From NCBI RefSeq assembly GCF_042647465.1, contig NZ_JBHRVN010000005.1: a stretch of 64,000 nt of DNA. The stretch is one strand, 5' to 3'. The translations under genes and the position numbers were made by a program. The first letter of the stretch is position 1, and every line of letters begins with the position of its first letter. The notes under the pieces were generated by a model. That model was not told the origin of the DNA and ran no database searches. It worked only from the letters and a program-made list of their open reading frames with translations. Shown here in pieces: positions 32,657-41,293 of the stretch. The stretch comes from Wagnerdoeblera intermedia. GTDB taxonomy: Bacteria > Pseudomonadota > Alphaproteobacteria > Rhodobacterales > Rhodobacteraceae.

Positions 32657-34501
32657 TCAGGCATCTTCCTCCGGCATCCACGCGGCAATCGCTTCCTCTT
32701 GGCCTGCACTCAGATTCAGTGCCGCACGGTAAGCAGCATCAGTGAAAAGCCGTTCCATGGTTTCGGCTTTCCCGCCCTTCTTCTGGTTGGAGAAGGCTGA
32801 AAACTCCTTTGTGCCCACGCCATAGCCCGTAAGAAGCGCAAACTGCTCGTCAATGTAGCTGGCGGGCATCCGTCCCCAGAAGGCCGCTTTCGTGGGGGTC
32901 CAGATCGAGCGCGTGTCAACGTCCAAGGCCTTCGTGATGCTGTCGAAGAACTCTGTGCCGATACGACCGCCTGACAGCCCGAAATTGGTGTGGATCGTGC
33001 GGACTGCTCCGGCCACCAGTGCCTCAATGATTTCGCTTTCAGGCTTTTGGCAGAACTCTGCAAAGGTGAGTTTCAGATCGTCAGCCATGAAGGATCGCTG
33101 CGTGTCGCCTACCAGCACGGGATTTACCGCAAGACCTTCGGTGTCACTCGGCACATTCTTAGGAGGTTCAATACGCATCCCCAACAATCCCTGCCCGCCT
33201 GCTGCACCTGACAGGCTGAAAGCAATGATCGACAATGCCAGTTTGGGGTTTGCGCAGAGCGCTGTTTGAAAGGCGTGAAGCTTTATCGCCTTGAGATCAT
33301 CCTTAACGGCTGCTGAGAACTGCGATTTGGGTTTTGCCTTTGCTCCGGTCGCCGCGCTGAGGTGTCTGATAAAGCCCGCTTCAAGCGCCTGCTCTGCATC
33401 CTGGGGGCGTACATACGGCCCGTCAAAGCTGAGGTTGCCGTGCCAGTCTACCAAAGCCACAACCCCTGCCAGCGCCCTTTCTGTGGGGCTGTAGATGCGC
33501 TGCCGCCGCAGGGCGATCAGTGCATCAAGCTCGGCTTCTTCTGTATCTGAGCGTCCTTCCGTCTCCCGCAGTTCCTCAAGGCGGTTCTCCTGTTCGTCGG
33601 AAAGCTCAACCTGAGTGCCCATGATCTGCGTGTAGCCGTTTTCCCAGCTGCGGAAGCTGCTTTCCTCGCAGACTTCCACCCATGCCCACTCGCTCTCCTG
33701 CTCCTTCGCCGCAGCTTCGAGCTTTGCGGCAAAGAGTTCGTCCAGCAGCACGGCATCGTTGAGGTAGATTTCTTCGCCAAAGAGATCCTTTGTGATCTTT
33801 CCGCCCGCTGCCTCATAGGCATCGATGCCTACAAATCGAGCCTTACGGTTCGTATGAGTGACGCTTTCATCAGCCAACCAGCGTCGGATGGTTTCCGGGC
33901 TCGTTCGGTGATTTATGGCATGTTGCAGTGCGTCTGCGATCTTCGTTTCATCGTCGCTGATGGTGAAGGCTTCGGCTTGCGATAGGTTGATCTTTGCCTC
34001 GCGCAAAGCCTCAAGGACCAGCGGATGCAATGAGGCAAGTTTGAGGCGGCGGTAGACGTGCTGCTCGGTGACTGCGAAGGCGCTGGCAATCTCCGTGACG
34101 CTGGCACCTTTCTCGCGCATCCGGCCATAAGCCGTGATCTCCTGATGGGGTGACATGTCCTCTCGGGCCACGTTTTCAGCAACCCCCCAAAGGAGCGCGG
34201 TTTCCTCGTCCGGCGCGATCATAACCGGAACTTGGCCGAGGTCCGCCCGCTGGCGCACCGCGATCTGCAATGCAGCAAGCCTGCGGCCACCGAACACAAT
34301 AGCCACTTTCCCTTCCTCGTCTTTCACGCCGCCGAGGTTCTGCATCAGGCCGCAAGATACGAGGCTTTCAGCCAGAAGCTCGATGCTCTCCGCGTCGTGG
34401 TTCTGGCGCGGGTTGAGCGGTGAGAGGTAGAGTTTGGAGAGATCGATGATCTCAGAGGTCGCGGGAAAATCGAAGGAAGGAAAAGCGACTACCGTGTTCA
34501 T
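32657..34501 (-). CDS. Large ParB/RepB-family protein (614 aa)
   Basis: The N-terminal 200 residues are a ParB domain: LSPLNPRQNHDAESIELLAE, FGGRRLAALQIA, WGVAENVAREDMSPHQ, then the helix-turn-helix VTEIASAFAVTEQHVYRRL. A long C-terminal part of about 400 residues follows that is not found in partition ParB. No parA is adjacent, so this is an orphan ParB-like protein of the kind common on large alphaproteobacterial plasmids. It may bind DNA for regulation or plasmid maintenance. The start at 34501 is set by CACAGGAG; the gene shares its leader with ssb and others. Confidence 0.82.
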   Translation of the reverse strand: MNTVVAFPSFDFPATSEIIDLSKLYLSPLNPRQNHDAESIELLAESLVSCGLMQNLGGVKDEEGKVAIVFGGRRLAALQIAVRQRADLGQVPVMIAPDEETALLWGVAENVAREDMSPHQEITAYGRMREKGASVTEIASAFAVTEQHVYRRLKLASLHPLVLEALREAKINLSQAEAFTISDDETKIADALQHAINHRTSPETIRRWLADESVTHTNRKARFVGIDAYEAAGGKITKDLFGEEIYLNDAVLLDELFAAKLEAAAKEQESEWAWVEVCEESSFRSWENGYTQIMGTQVELSDEQENRLEELRETEGRSDTEEAELDALIALRRQRIYSPTERALAGVVALVDWHGNLSFDGPYVRPQDAEQALEAGFIRHLSAATGAKAKPKSQFSAAVKDDLKAIKLHAFQTALCANPKLALSIIAFSLSGAAGGQGLLGMRIEPPKNVPSDTEGLAVNPVLVGDTQRSFMADDLKLTFAEFCQKPESEIIEALVAGAVRTIHTNFGLSGGRIGTEFFDSITKALDVDTRSIWTPTKAAFWGRMPASYIDEQFALLTGYGVGTKEFSAFSNQKKGGKAETMERLFTDAAYRAALNLSAGQEEAIAAWMPEEDA

Positions 34502-34507
34502 TTTCAG

Positions 34508-34577
34508 CTCCTGTGCTGTTGCGGCGGCCTATAGCTGCCATGCACTCAGATTAGCTTTTCTGCGCCCCCCCGATCAA
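34508..34577 (-). promoter_or_regulatory. Promoter and stem-loop leader of the ParB-like gene
   Basis: TTGATC (34572-34577) and TAATCT (34548-34553) are 18 bases apart on the minus strand, with a run of seven G between them. The leader has GGCAGC-TATAG-GCCGCC (34523-34539; one mismatch) and CACAGGAG (34508-34515). The stretch AAAAGCTAAT around the -10 box also occurs before the 8506 gene. Confidence 0.6.
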
Positions 34578-34630
34578 CAAAAAAAAGACCCATGAACCGC
34601 ACTAAATCACTGTTTTTATTATATAAAATC

Positions 34631-34656
34631 TCCTTTTGCTCGATATATCAAAAGGA
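34631..34656. repeat. 8-bp inverted repeat in the divergent promoter region
   Basis: TCCTTTTG and CAAAAGGA are perfect arms around a 10-base AT-rich spacer. It lies between the ParB-like promoter and the divergent gene at 34806, so it could be an operator. Confidence 0.4.
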
Positions 34657-34805
34657 ACCTCCTTAAATTTAAAAATGGGAAAAATTCTATCGTTGAAGAA
34701 GGTTGCGGCGCGTTGTCAGAGAGTTAGAAAAAACCCTGTGGCACCAAGGACTTTGTTTTCCCGCGCGTCTAATCTGGACTTCAAGCACTAGTGTCAGGAC
34801 AGCTC

Positions 34806-35393
34806 ATGACCCGTAACATCTGCCTCTCCTATCTCACCTGCGTTGGTCTGATAGCCTCCACCTTCTCGGCTGCGGACGCAGCCGATGCGGTGCGCTATGA
34901 CTGTGAGCGTCTGGGCAAAACGATAGGGTCTCCTGTTACGGAAATGACTGCGGCTGCTGACGAGGGGTGGCAACACGCTCCTGATGAGGCTCGCCTGGTC
35001 TGCACATGGTACACTCAGCCCGCTGCAAAAGTGGTTGATGGTCAGCCTTTGGTCACTGAGGAGTGGTCTGACGTAGGAGCGCTGAGTGCTCAGGTGGCCG
35101 TGTCTGATGAACCTCTCACACAAGACGCGGCAGCCATGATGAACATTGCGCATGAGCTACCGCTTGAGCTTGCTGGTCAGTTTGATGGGGCATGGATCAT
35201 GTCGCTGAAAAATCCCGTATATTCGGAACTTCTGGGCATAATGGCCCCGCAAGTCATCTACGACGATCTGGCTGTAAGCGTTGCGTATGGGAACGGGTTT
35301 GCTTCGCCTAAAAACACCGGAAGCGCCTTAACCGTTGGCTGGTCTGTCGAAACGGCTTTGAAAATACTGAAAGAAGTAGCCGCCTTACGATAA
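34806..35393 (+). CDS. Exported hypothetical protein (195 aa)
   Basis: The ATG at 34806 has AGGACAG upstream; a GTG at 34791 lies too early. Residues 1-25 form a signal peptide (ICLSYLTCVGLIASTFSA before ADA). The mature part has two cysteines (YDCERLG and VCTWYTQP) that could form a disulfide. I infer a periplasmic protein; the family is unknown. It stands alone in the plus direction. Confidence 0.6.
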   Translation: MTRNICLSYLTCVGLIASTFSAADAADAVRYDCERLGKTIGSPVTEMTAAADEGWQHAPDEARLVCTWYTQPAAKVVDGQPLVTEEWSDVGALSAQVAVSDEPLTQDAAAMMNIAHELPLELAGQFDGAWIMSLKNPVYSELLGIMAPQVIYDDLAVSVAYGNGFASPKNTGSALTVGWSVETALKILKEVAALR

Positions 35394-35663
35394 TCCATTT
35401 GTAATATTGCAAGGGAATGAAAATCGCCTGCCTTTTAGGTGGCAGACCAGAAGTGGAAGTCAAAAGATCTGGAGATCTGACGAATATGATTATTCATTTG
35501 AAAGCTAAGATGGATGAAAAAGGTTTATGAGAATACTATGGGCAATTCCTATCTGGCGGCTCGTCTTTAAGCCACTCTGTTAAATATTGGAGTATTGGGA
35601 GTCCTTGCTTTCGGAACTTAACACGACCCATAAAAGGGAAGTTGCTATATTTGCCTAAGACAT
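35394..35663. other. Intergenic region, no gene seen
   Basis: A weak hairpin CTGCC/GGCAG (near 35430-35447) follows the exported protein gene and may end its transcript. I see no coding sequence in the rest. Confidence 0.4.
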
Positions 35664-35692
35664 TTAGCGGCAGGTTATCATCCTGCCGCTAA
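35664..35692 (-). terminator. Hairpin after the Y-family polymerase gene
   Basis: TTAGCGGCAGG and CCTGCCGCTAA form a perfect 11-bp stem with a 7-base loop, starting 2 bases past the stop of the polymerase gene. No long U-tract follows. Confidence 0.65.
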
Positions 35693-35693
35693 T

Positions 35694-36902
35694 TCAGCCT
35701 CTCTCGAAGAAACCATAGTGCGGACGATTAACCCCTACAGAAATCGTGTCCGGGCCGAACCGCATATTGATCTGGTCCAGAGCGGCCGACACGATCTCAG
35801 CCTTTGTTCGTTCTGCAGGCTTCAGTGGCCTGAGCAAGTCACCTGTACGGTCCTCGATCATGCCTACTTTGCTCAGGTTGACGCTGATGCTGGCAAGCTT
35901 CCGGCCGCGTATTGATGGCCACGCGAGCCGCCAGAGGGCCTTGTGGTGGGCAAGCATGTCATGCGTTGCCTGACTAGCCTCGCACCGGATGGATCTTCCC
36001 CAAGATGAGCCATCCGAAAACCTCATGGAGAGGCTGAATTCAGAGGCTACACGGCCATCTCCCCTGAGCCGTCCTGTCGCCTTCTCCACCAGCCAACGCC
36101 CCACCAGATAGGCCTCTTTGGGTGCCCTGAAGTCTGGGGAAAGCACCTTTGAGCTGCCATAGCCGCCGCGCTCAGTTTTAGGAAGCTCCACTTGTTCGCC
36201 CTGGAGGGCGCGCACAAAGCGTTCTCCTTCGATCGAGCCCCAGACAGCGCGGGCATGGCGCGGGTCCATATGGTAGAGCTGGGAAATTGAAGTAATGCCT
36301 GCCGCTGCAAGCTTGCGCATCGTGCCTGTCGATATGCCCGGAAGATCGTCGGGCTTAAGATGAGCAACCGCATCAGGCATATTGCGCGCCCAGAGGTGCT
36401 TGCAGCCATCAGGCTTTTCCAATTTCCCGGCAATCTTAGCGAGGAGGTGGTTGCTCCCCAGGCCCGCGGAGAACCTAAGGCTTGCGCCGATTTGTCCATA
36501 GACGGCCTCTTTAAGGCGCTGCACAAGCGCATAGGCCTCGCTCACATTCTCCGTCGGCGCCGGCAGGCGTAACTGGAACTCATCAACACTTCTCACGCGC
36601 TCCAGTTCGCAGATCTCATCCAGGACCGAGGCAATGCGGAGGTTCATCCGAAGGTAAAGTTTGTGGCGCGAAGGAAGCAGGATGATGTCTGGGCAGAGGC
36701 GTTTGGCGTCGCTGACCAAAGTGCCTGTCTTGATGCCATAGGCTTTTGCTTCGTAGCTCGCTGCGACCAGCGCACCGGCAGTGGACCCCTCAACGGCCGT
36801 GATACCAACAGGCCGTCCTCTCAGTTCGGGGTTAAAGTGCTGTTCTACAGAGCTAAAGAACGAGTTCATGTCTATGTAGAGCGTGGTGAGTGGGCGGTTC
36901 AT
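35694..36902 (-). CDS. Y-family translesion DNA polymerase (UmuC/DinB-like)
   Basis: A 402-aa Y-family polymerase with YIDMNSFFSSVE (D11, the FF steric gate) and RSVDEFQL (D107, E108) as the metal-binding acids, then the helix-hairpin-helix DDLPGISTGTMRKL and a little-finger domain. It copies damaged DNA with low fidelity. The second motif reads VDEFQL where most members have SIDEAF, which is a small departure. It has a LexA-type box 32 bases before its start, so it is expected to be SOS-induced. It is divergent from the small gene 36973-37290. Confidence 0.9.
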   Translation of the reverse strand: MNRPLTTLYIDMNSFFSSVEQHFNPELRGRPVGITAVEGSTAGALVAASYEAKAYGIKTGTLVSDAKRLCPDIILLPSRHKLYLRMNLRIASVLDEICELERVRSVDEFQLRLPAPTENVSEAYALVQRLKEAVYGQIGASLRFSAGLGSNHLLAKIAGKLEKPDGCKHLWARNMPDAVAHLKPDDLPGISTGTMRKLAAAGITSISQLYHMDPRHARAVWGSIEGERFVRALQGEQVELPKTERGGYGSSKVLSPDFRAPKEAYLVGRWLVEKATGRLRGDGRVASEFSLSMRFSDGSSWGRSIRCEASQATHDMLAHHKALWRLAWPSIRGRKLASISVNLSKVGMIEDRTGDLLRPLKPAERTKAEIVSAALDQINMRFGPDTISVGVNRPHYGFFERG

Positions 36903-36933
36903 CTTGCAGAACTCTTTTAGTTTCCTTGAAACT

Positions 36934-36948
36934 GTTCTATCTTTGTTC
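36934..36948. promoter_or_regulatory. LexA (SOS) box, alphaproteobacterial type
   Basis: GTTCTATCTTTGTTC matches GTTC-N7-GTTC exactly, the LexA site known from alphaproteobacteria. It lies in the 70 bases between the divergent starts at 36902 and 36973 and can control both genes. Confidence 0.8.
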
Positions 36949-36972
36949 TGGTGTTTGTTGAAGAGGGCTTAG

Positions 36973-37290
36973 ATGCGCCGGGATGATGTATTCAAGAATG
37001 TGGCCTTCGGCGGTGCATGGTCCGAACGGATTGTAGGTGTCGAGCGCCGTCAGGGGGCATTAAAACGCCTGAAGAATGCCCTCAGTGAAACAGCGGAAAC
37101 GGATCTGCGGAATGATCAGGATCTCGCTGAGGCAGTAGTCCTCGCAACGAGGGGCACGCCAAAAGCAGAGATGCTTCAGAATGCGTGGCGGAAAGCTCTG
37201 GATAAAGAAATTGCGGCCCACCGATATACGGAATTGGGCCGCATTTACAGACTCATTGAAGCTGCGGTTGGTACAGCTGCTAAATTCTGA
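36973..37290 (+). CDS. Hypothetical small protein divergent from the polymerase (105 aa)
   Basis: The ATG at 36973 has GAGGG upstream. The product is helical and basic (MRRDDVFKNVAFGGAWSER, then RRQGALKRLKNALSE) and unknown to me. It shares the SOS box at 36934-36948 with the polymerase, so a damage-response role is a fair inference. The IS1380 remnant begins 6 bases after its stop. Confidence 0.6.
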   Translation: MRRDDVFKNVAFGGAWSERIVGVERRQGALKRLKNALSETAETDLRNDQDLAEAVVLATRGTPKAEMLQNAWRKALDKEIAAHRYTELGRIYRLIEAAVGTAAKF

Positions 37291-37295
37291 GTTAA

Positions 37296-37777
37296 CCCAC
37301 ATTTCCCAAGTAAGGCGCTGATTTCGCTGTCCTGACCATTATATTTCCTATATAAAACATGGTGTTGAAGGCTGCGAGGGGCGCGTTTCATGGATCACCC
37401 AGAGGGTGCGGGCTTGCAACGGGCAGATCGGGTGGATTTCGACCCTCGCGTGCGGCTGGAATTTCGCGGCACGCAGCTCAGTTCCGACGGCGGCCTTCTG
37501 GTGATGCGCGAGCTTGATGACGCGCTCGGGTTGTCCGATTTGGCGTCAGCGGCGCTGCGCGATCCACGCTCAAACTGAACGAAAGCGGCTGGACAGATCT
37601 GTCCGCTGCGCTGAAAAACGCCGCCCCTGGGCAAGGAAACAGCGGCTTCGCGGTCTGATCCGTCCAGATCCAGCAGTCTGCGCGACCGCAGGTGCCGCTT
37701 GCGGCAGAAAATCCTTGTCTAGCGCTCGGATACAGGCGATCTTCACCTCAAACGACACGCCACTTGGGGAATGCAGG
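37296..37777 (+). mobile_element. IS1380-family element, internally deleted copy
   Basis: The first 271 bases match the left end and transposase start of the intact copy at 42354 (CCCACATTTCCC end, then ATG at 37390). The rest matches its right end, ending GGGGAATGCAGG. The junction falls at CGCGAT, a hexamer present at both break points in the intact copy (about 42616 and 43805), so about 1.19 kb was lost by recombination at this microhomology. The element keeps both ends and could be moved in trans. No target duplication is seen. Confidence 0.85.
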
Positions 37778-37790
37778 AGCAGGATTACTG

Positions 37791-38060
37791 ATGCCCCCGG
37801 CCTTCATCGGCTTTCTGGTTCTGCAGGGCCTGGTATTTCTGCTCTGGGCCGCCCTTGCCTTCCGCTTTCTCTTCACCATCCGCGCCGAGGCGGTGGCACG
37901 AACCGGAACCCAATGGCCCGGCCCCCTGACGACCCTGCAGATATTTCGCGACGCCTTGCGCGACCCCCGCCACGCCATCACCCGGCGGCGCCTCCTGATC
38001 CTCACGCTGCTGCTTCTGGGCATGACCGCAGGTTTTGCCTGGCAGGCACCTCACCGATGA
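37791..38060 (+). CDS. Small membrane protein (89 aa)
   Basis: Two membrane segments are visible: FLVLQGLVFLLWAALAFRF (about 6-25) and ILTLLLLGMTAGFAW near the C-terminus, joined by a basic loop with FRDALRDPRHAITRRR. The start at 37791 abuts the right end of the deleted IS1380 copy, whose last bases give CAGGAG as a ribosome site. This and the next two pieces look like a chromosomal gene string; the function is unknown. Confidence 0.6.
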   Translation: MPPAFIGFLVLQGLVFLLWAALAFRFLFTIRAEAVARTGTQWPGPLTTLQIFRDALRDPRHAITRRRLLILTLLLLGMTAGFAWQAPHR

Positions 38061-38081
38061 CAAACACATGCGGAGAGACCA

Positions 38082-38261
38082 ATGTCCCCTGACAGACTCA
38101 CACCCCTGATCTTCCTCGCTGCAGTTCTGATCGTGGTCGCAGGGATTTCGATCACCATCTACGCGCTGACCCGCAAGGGCGGAAAGCCCGGGCCCGGCAA
38201 ACGCAACAAGGGTCGCGAAGGCAAACGGATGCTGAACCCCAAGACCGGCACGTTCCACTAG
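38082..38261 (+). CDS. Small single-pass membrane protein (59 aa)
   Basis: The ATG at 38082 follows GGAGAG. One membrane segment (IFLAAVLIVVAGISITIYA, about 10-28) is followed by a highly basic tail (KPGPGKRNKGREGKR) ending in LNPKTGTFH. It follows the previous small gene after 21 bases and points toward the glycosylase start, as in a conserved string. The function is unknown. Confidence 0.55.
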   Translation: MSPDRLTPLIFLAAVLIVVAGISITIYALTRKGGKPGPGKRNKGREGKRMLNPKTGTFH

Positions 38262-38306
38262 GCGGGGCCCTTCGCTTGCTCGCCATCGCGCGCTAATCTG
38301 CCGGCG

Positions 38307-38411
38307 ATGGAATCAGCCCTGACATATGAACAGGCCCTCGCGGCCCTGCGCTGGCAGGTCGAGATGGGCATCACCGCCGCGATCGGCGAGGAACCCCTCG
38401 ACCGTTACGCG
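38307..38411 (+). pseudogene. Uracil-DNA glycosylase N-terminal fragment
   Basis: The 35 codons from ATG 38307 read MESALTYEQALAALRWQVE, then MGITAAIGEEPLDRYA. This fits the N-terminus of family 4 uracil-DNA glycosylases of Rhodobacteraceae, as I recall it. The frame stops abruptly at a 31-bp IS1380 right end, so the enzyme is lost. Confidence 0.55.
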
Positions 38412-38442
38412 CTCAAACGACACGCCACTTGGGGAATGCAGG
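38412..38442 (+). repeat. IS1380 right-end fragment (31 bp)
   Basis: The 31 bases up to GGGGAATGCAGG are identical to the right ends of the two other copies (ending at 37777 and 44024). It marks a former insertion or recombination point between the glycosylase fragment and the ABC genes. Confidence 0.85.
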
Positions 38443-38487
38443 CATAAGGGCAAAGGAACATTTAATGGGTTTGCGACTCCGCTTTTA

Positions 38488-39291
38488 TCAGCGCCAGTTC
38501 AGGAAACGTTTTTCAACCTGACCGATCAGAAAGCTGACCCCAAGCCCCATCAGCGACAGGATCGTCACCCCGGCAAAAAGCTTTTCAAGATCATAAAGCG
38601 ACCCTGCCTCAAGGATATATGAGCCGATTCCATAGCGTGCGCCCAGCATTTCTGCCGCAACCAGCAGGATAATCGCGATGGAAACCGAGACCCGCAGCCC
38701 CGAGAGAATGGCCGGAAATGCCCCGGGCAGCACGATTTTTCGCACGATGGCCCACCAGCCCATCCCGAAACTCTGCCCCATCCGGATCAGAGACCGGTCG
38801 ACGTTATCCACCGCGCCATAGGTGGCCACCACCGTCGGTGTGAAAGTGCCAAAGGCAATCAGTGCGTATTTCGAAGTTTCATCAATTCCGAACCAGATCA
38901 CGAAAAGCGGCAGAAGCGCGATCTTCGGAATCGGGAAAAGCGCCGCCACCAGGGGCACCAGCCCCGCGCGGATATAGCTGAAAAGCCCGATCAGAACGCC
39001 CAGTGCGACGCCGGTCATGATGCCGAGAAACCCACCCACGGCCAGCCGCTCAAGCGATGGCAGCAGGTGCTTCCACAGCAGGCCGCTTTCGCCAAGCCGC
39101 CAGAGCGTGTTGAAAACCGCAGAGGGCCGCGGCAGGGTCAGCGCCGAAATCCAGCCCTGCCGGGTGCCCAGTTCTGCGATCAGCAAAAGCAGCACAAACA
39201 ACGCGATCGCCACACCGCGCACCGGCACCGGCGCAAAGCCGCCGCCGCGAAAGGGCACAGGACGCACGCCGCGAAAATCTTTCTCAGCCAT
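38488..39291 (-). CDS. ABC transporter permease (SsuC/TauC type)
   Basis: A 267-aa permease with about six membrane segments and the EAA loop of the sulfonate/nitrate/taurine branch (QSFGMGWWAIVRKIVLPGAFP at about 175). The N-terminus is cytoplasmic and basic. ATG 39291 overlaps the stop of the ATP-binding gene. It forms the channel of the uptake system with the next two genes; the substrate is not evident. The gene ends 45 bases from the 31-bp IS1380 end. Confidence 0.9.
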   Translation of the reverse strand: MAEKDFRGVRPVPFRGGGFAPVPVRGVAIALFVLLLLIAELGTRQGWISALTLPRPSAVFNTLWRLGESGLLWKHLLPSLERLAVGGFLGIMTGVALGVLIGLFSYIRAGLVPLVAALFPIPKIALLPLFVIWFGIDETSKYALIAFGTFTPTVVATYGAVDNVDRSLIRMGQSFGMGWWAIVRKIVLPGAFPAILSGLRVSVSIAIILLVAAEMLGARYGIGSYILEAGSLYDLEKLFAGVTILSLMGLGVSFLIGQVEKRFLNWR

Positions 39292-40051
39292 CAATCAGTT
39301 CCAGGTCAGCAGCCAGCGCCTCATCGCGCATCAGATCCCAAAGTTCAGCCTGCCGCGCTTCAAGCACCGGATGGCCTGCACGACGTTCAGCAAGTGGGAT
39401 ATCAATGTCGACAATCTGACGGATCTGCCCCGGCCTGCGTGACAGAACCACCACACGGTGGCCAAGGCGCACGGCCTCATTGAGGTTATGGGTCACATAA
39501 ACCGCCGTGAAAGGTTTGCGCGTCCAGAGGCTGACCAGATCATCCATCAGCAGTTCACGCGTCTGGCTGTCGAGCGCTGAAAGCGGCTCATCCATCAGCA
39601 TGACAGCCGGACGAACGGCCAGCGCACGCGCAATGGCCACCCGCTGGCGCATGCCCCCCGAAAGCTGCTTCGGCAGCGCTTTGCGAAAATCACTCAGCCG
39701 CGTGCGGGCGAGAACATCGGTGATAATTTCATCCTGCTCCCGCCGGCTGAGCGCGTGATGCTCCAGCACAAGGCGAATATTGCCTTCCACGCTGCGCCAG
39801 GGCAGCAGCGCGAAATGCTGAAACACATAAGTGAGCGGATTCAGCGTCCCGGCAGGCGGCGCGCCGATCTGCAGCACCTCGCCCGAAGTGGGCTTCTCAA
39901 GCCCGCCCAAAAAACGCAGAAGCGTCGATTTTCCACAGCCCGAAGGCCCGATCAGGCAGAGGATCTGCCCCTGCGGTATGTCCAGCGAAATGTCACGCAG
40001 AACCTCGACCGGGCCATAGGAATGGCCCACCTTACGCAGTTGCAGATCCAT
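39284..40051 (-). CDS. ABC transporter ATP-binding protein (SsuB/TauB type)
   Basis: A 255-aa ATPase with Walker A GPSGCGKST (about 35-43), Q-loop VFQHFALLPW, signature LSGGMRQR, Walker B VMLMDEPLSALD and the switch histidine in VYVTHNLNEA. It energises uptake through the permease, whose gene overlaps its stop by 8 bases. It lies 16 bases after the binding-protein gene. Confidence 0.93.
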   Translation of the reverse strand: MDLQLRKVGHSYGPVEVLRDISLDIPQGQILCLIGPSGCGKSTLLRFLGGLEKPTSGEVLQIGAPPAGTLNPLTYVFQHFALLPWRSVEGNIRLVLEHHALSRREQDEIITDVLARTRLSDFRKALPKQLSGGMRQRVAIARALAVRPAVMLMDEPLSALDSQTRELLMDDLVSLWTRKPFTAVYVTHNLNEAVRLGHRVVVLSRRPGQIRQIVDIDIPLAERRAGHPVLEARQAELWDLMRDEALAADLELIDG

Positions 40052-40067
40052 CCGTCTCCGTCTCCGC

Positions 40068-41093
40068 TCAGACCGTTTGAACGAAGGAGGTGTCGATCAG
40101 CTGCTCGCGTGTCACCGAAGGATCCACCATGCCTTCCGATTTATACCACTCCAGCTGCTCAACCAGACTGTCCACAGCCATGGCCAGCCCCTCGTTGATC
40201 CGCTGGGCGCCGACGATCAGATTGGCCTTCGCCACATCGGCGGCACTGTCGGTTTCAACGTATTTGTGCACGATCGCGGCAAGGGCATCGATCTCGGCCT
40301 GGTCGGCGGTACGGTCGATGAAGGCTGCGTTATAATCGGCAATCGCGCGCGAATAAGCGGCGACAAAAGCTTTCACCAGTTCAGGCTCACCCGAGGCATT
40401 TTTCGTCGAGGTAAAGGCGGTGGTCACCTGATAGTTCGGCGCAACCTCAGCAATGGTGCCGATCTGGCGGACCGATCCATCGGCGAGCAGCTTCGCCGCA
40501 ATCGAAGGCTGAATAGCCCAGGCGTCGATCTGCCCGGTGGACAGCGCCCCGACCAGCGAGCCAAGTTTCTGCAGCGGACGCAGGTCGATTTTTGAAAGAT
40601 CCTGCCCCGTCGCGAGCGCAATCTTATGTGCCATGAAATGGAACGAGGACCCCGCCGTGGTGATCCCGAAGCTGCGCCCTTCCAGTTTGGAGGGATCGGT
40701 CAGCCCGTCATCATAAGCCTTCTTCGACGCCAGAATCACCGAACCGGGCGAGCCGGGACGCTCAATCAACGCGCCGCCGATGACCTTTACGGCATCTTTC
40801 TGCGCCAGGCTGATCAGCCCGCCGGTCATGGCCGTCACGCCGAAATCGGCATCGCCGGAAGCAATCGCCACCGCCATGGGCTGCGCCGCCTCAAAGAACT
40901 GCAGGTTCAGATCGATCCCCGCATCTTTGAAATAGCCGCGTTCCCAGGCAATGAAGCTGGGCGCATGCGAGCCAAGATGCAGGACCGCGAGATTACGCTG
41001 CGTGCGCGCAAGCGCGGGGGCAGCAAATGCCGAAGCCGCGCCAATGGCACCAAGGCCAAGCAGGGTCTGACGACGATTGAGGGACACAGGCAT
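40068..41093 (-). CDS. ABC transporter substrate-binding protein (NMT1/SsuA type, Tat signal)
   Basis: A 341-aa periplasmic protein. The ATG at 41093 has GGAG upstream. The N-terminus has twin arginines (LNRRQTLLGLG) and a hydrophobic stretch ending APALA, so export is by Tat. The mature part follows the NMT1/THI5-like fold (LHLGSHAPSFIAWERGYFKDAGI at its start). It delivers a small organic substrate, of the sulfonate/nitrate/pyrimidine-precursor class. First gene of the three-gene uptake operon. Confidence 0.87.
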   Translation of the reverse strand: MPVSLNRRQTLLGLGAIGAASAFAAPALARTQRNLAVLHLGSHAPSFIAWERGYFKDAGIDLNLQFFEAAQPMAVAIASGDADFGVTAMTGGLISLAQKDAVKVIGGALIERPGSPGSVILASKKAYDDGLTDPSKLEGRSFGITTAGSSFHFMAHKIALATGQDLSKIDLRPLQKLGSLVGALSTGQIDAWAIQPSIAAKLLADGSVRQIGTIAEVAPNYQVTTAFTSTKNASGEPELVKAFVAAYSRAIADYNAAFIDRTADQAEIDALAAIVHKYVETDSAADVAKANLIVGAQRINEGLAMAVDSLVEQLEWYKSEGMVDPSVTREQLIDTSFVQTV

Positions 41094-41293
41094 GGGCTTC
41101 TCCTCTGCAAGCACACCGATGGGCGTCACCCGTTCTAGCCCGAAAGCCGTCACAATGTCATCGTCCCTCAGCTTGTCGCAGACTTACCAAACCCTTCCGG
41201 GGTATAAAACGGCGAAGTATGAGGCGGATTGACGCAATAATATTAGGAAGACCCCCGCGAAATGGTTACTTCCTGACAGGGCGCAGCCAGCCA

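Noticed and set aside
38082..38411. Glycosylase fragment as a short complete protein
   Set aside because: The frame ends exactly at an IS1380 end and lacks every catalytic motif of the family.
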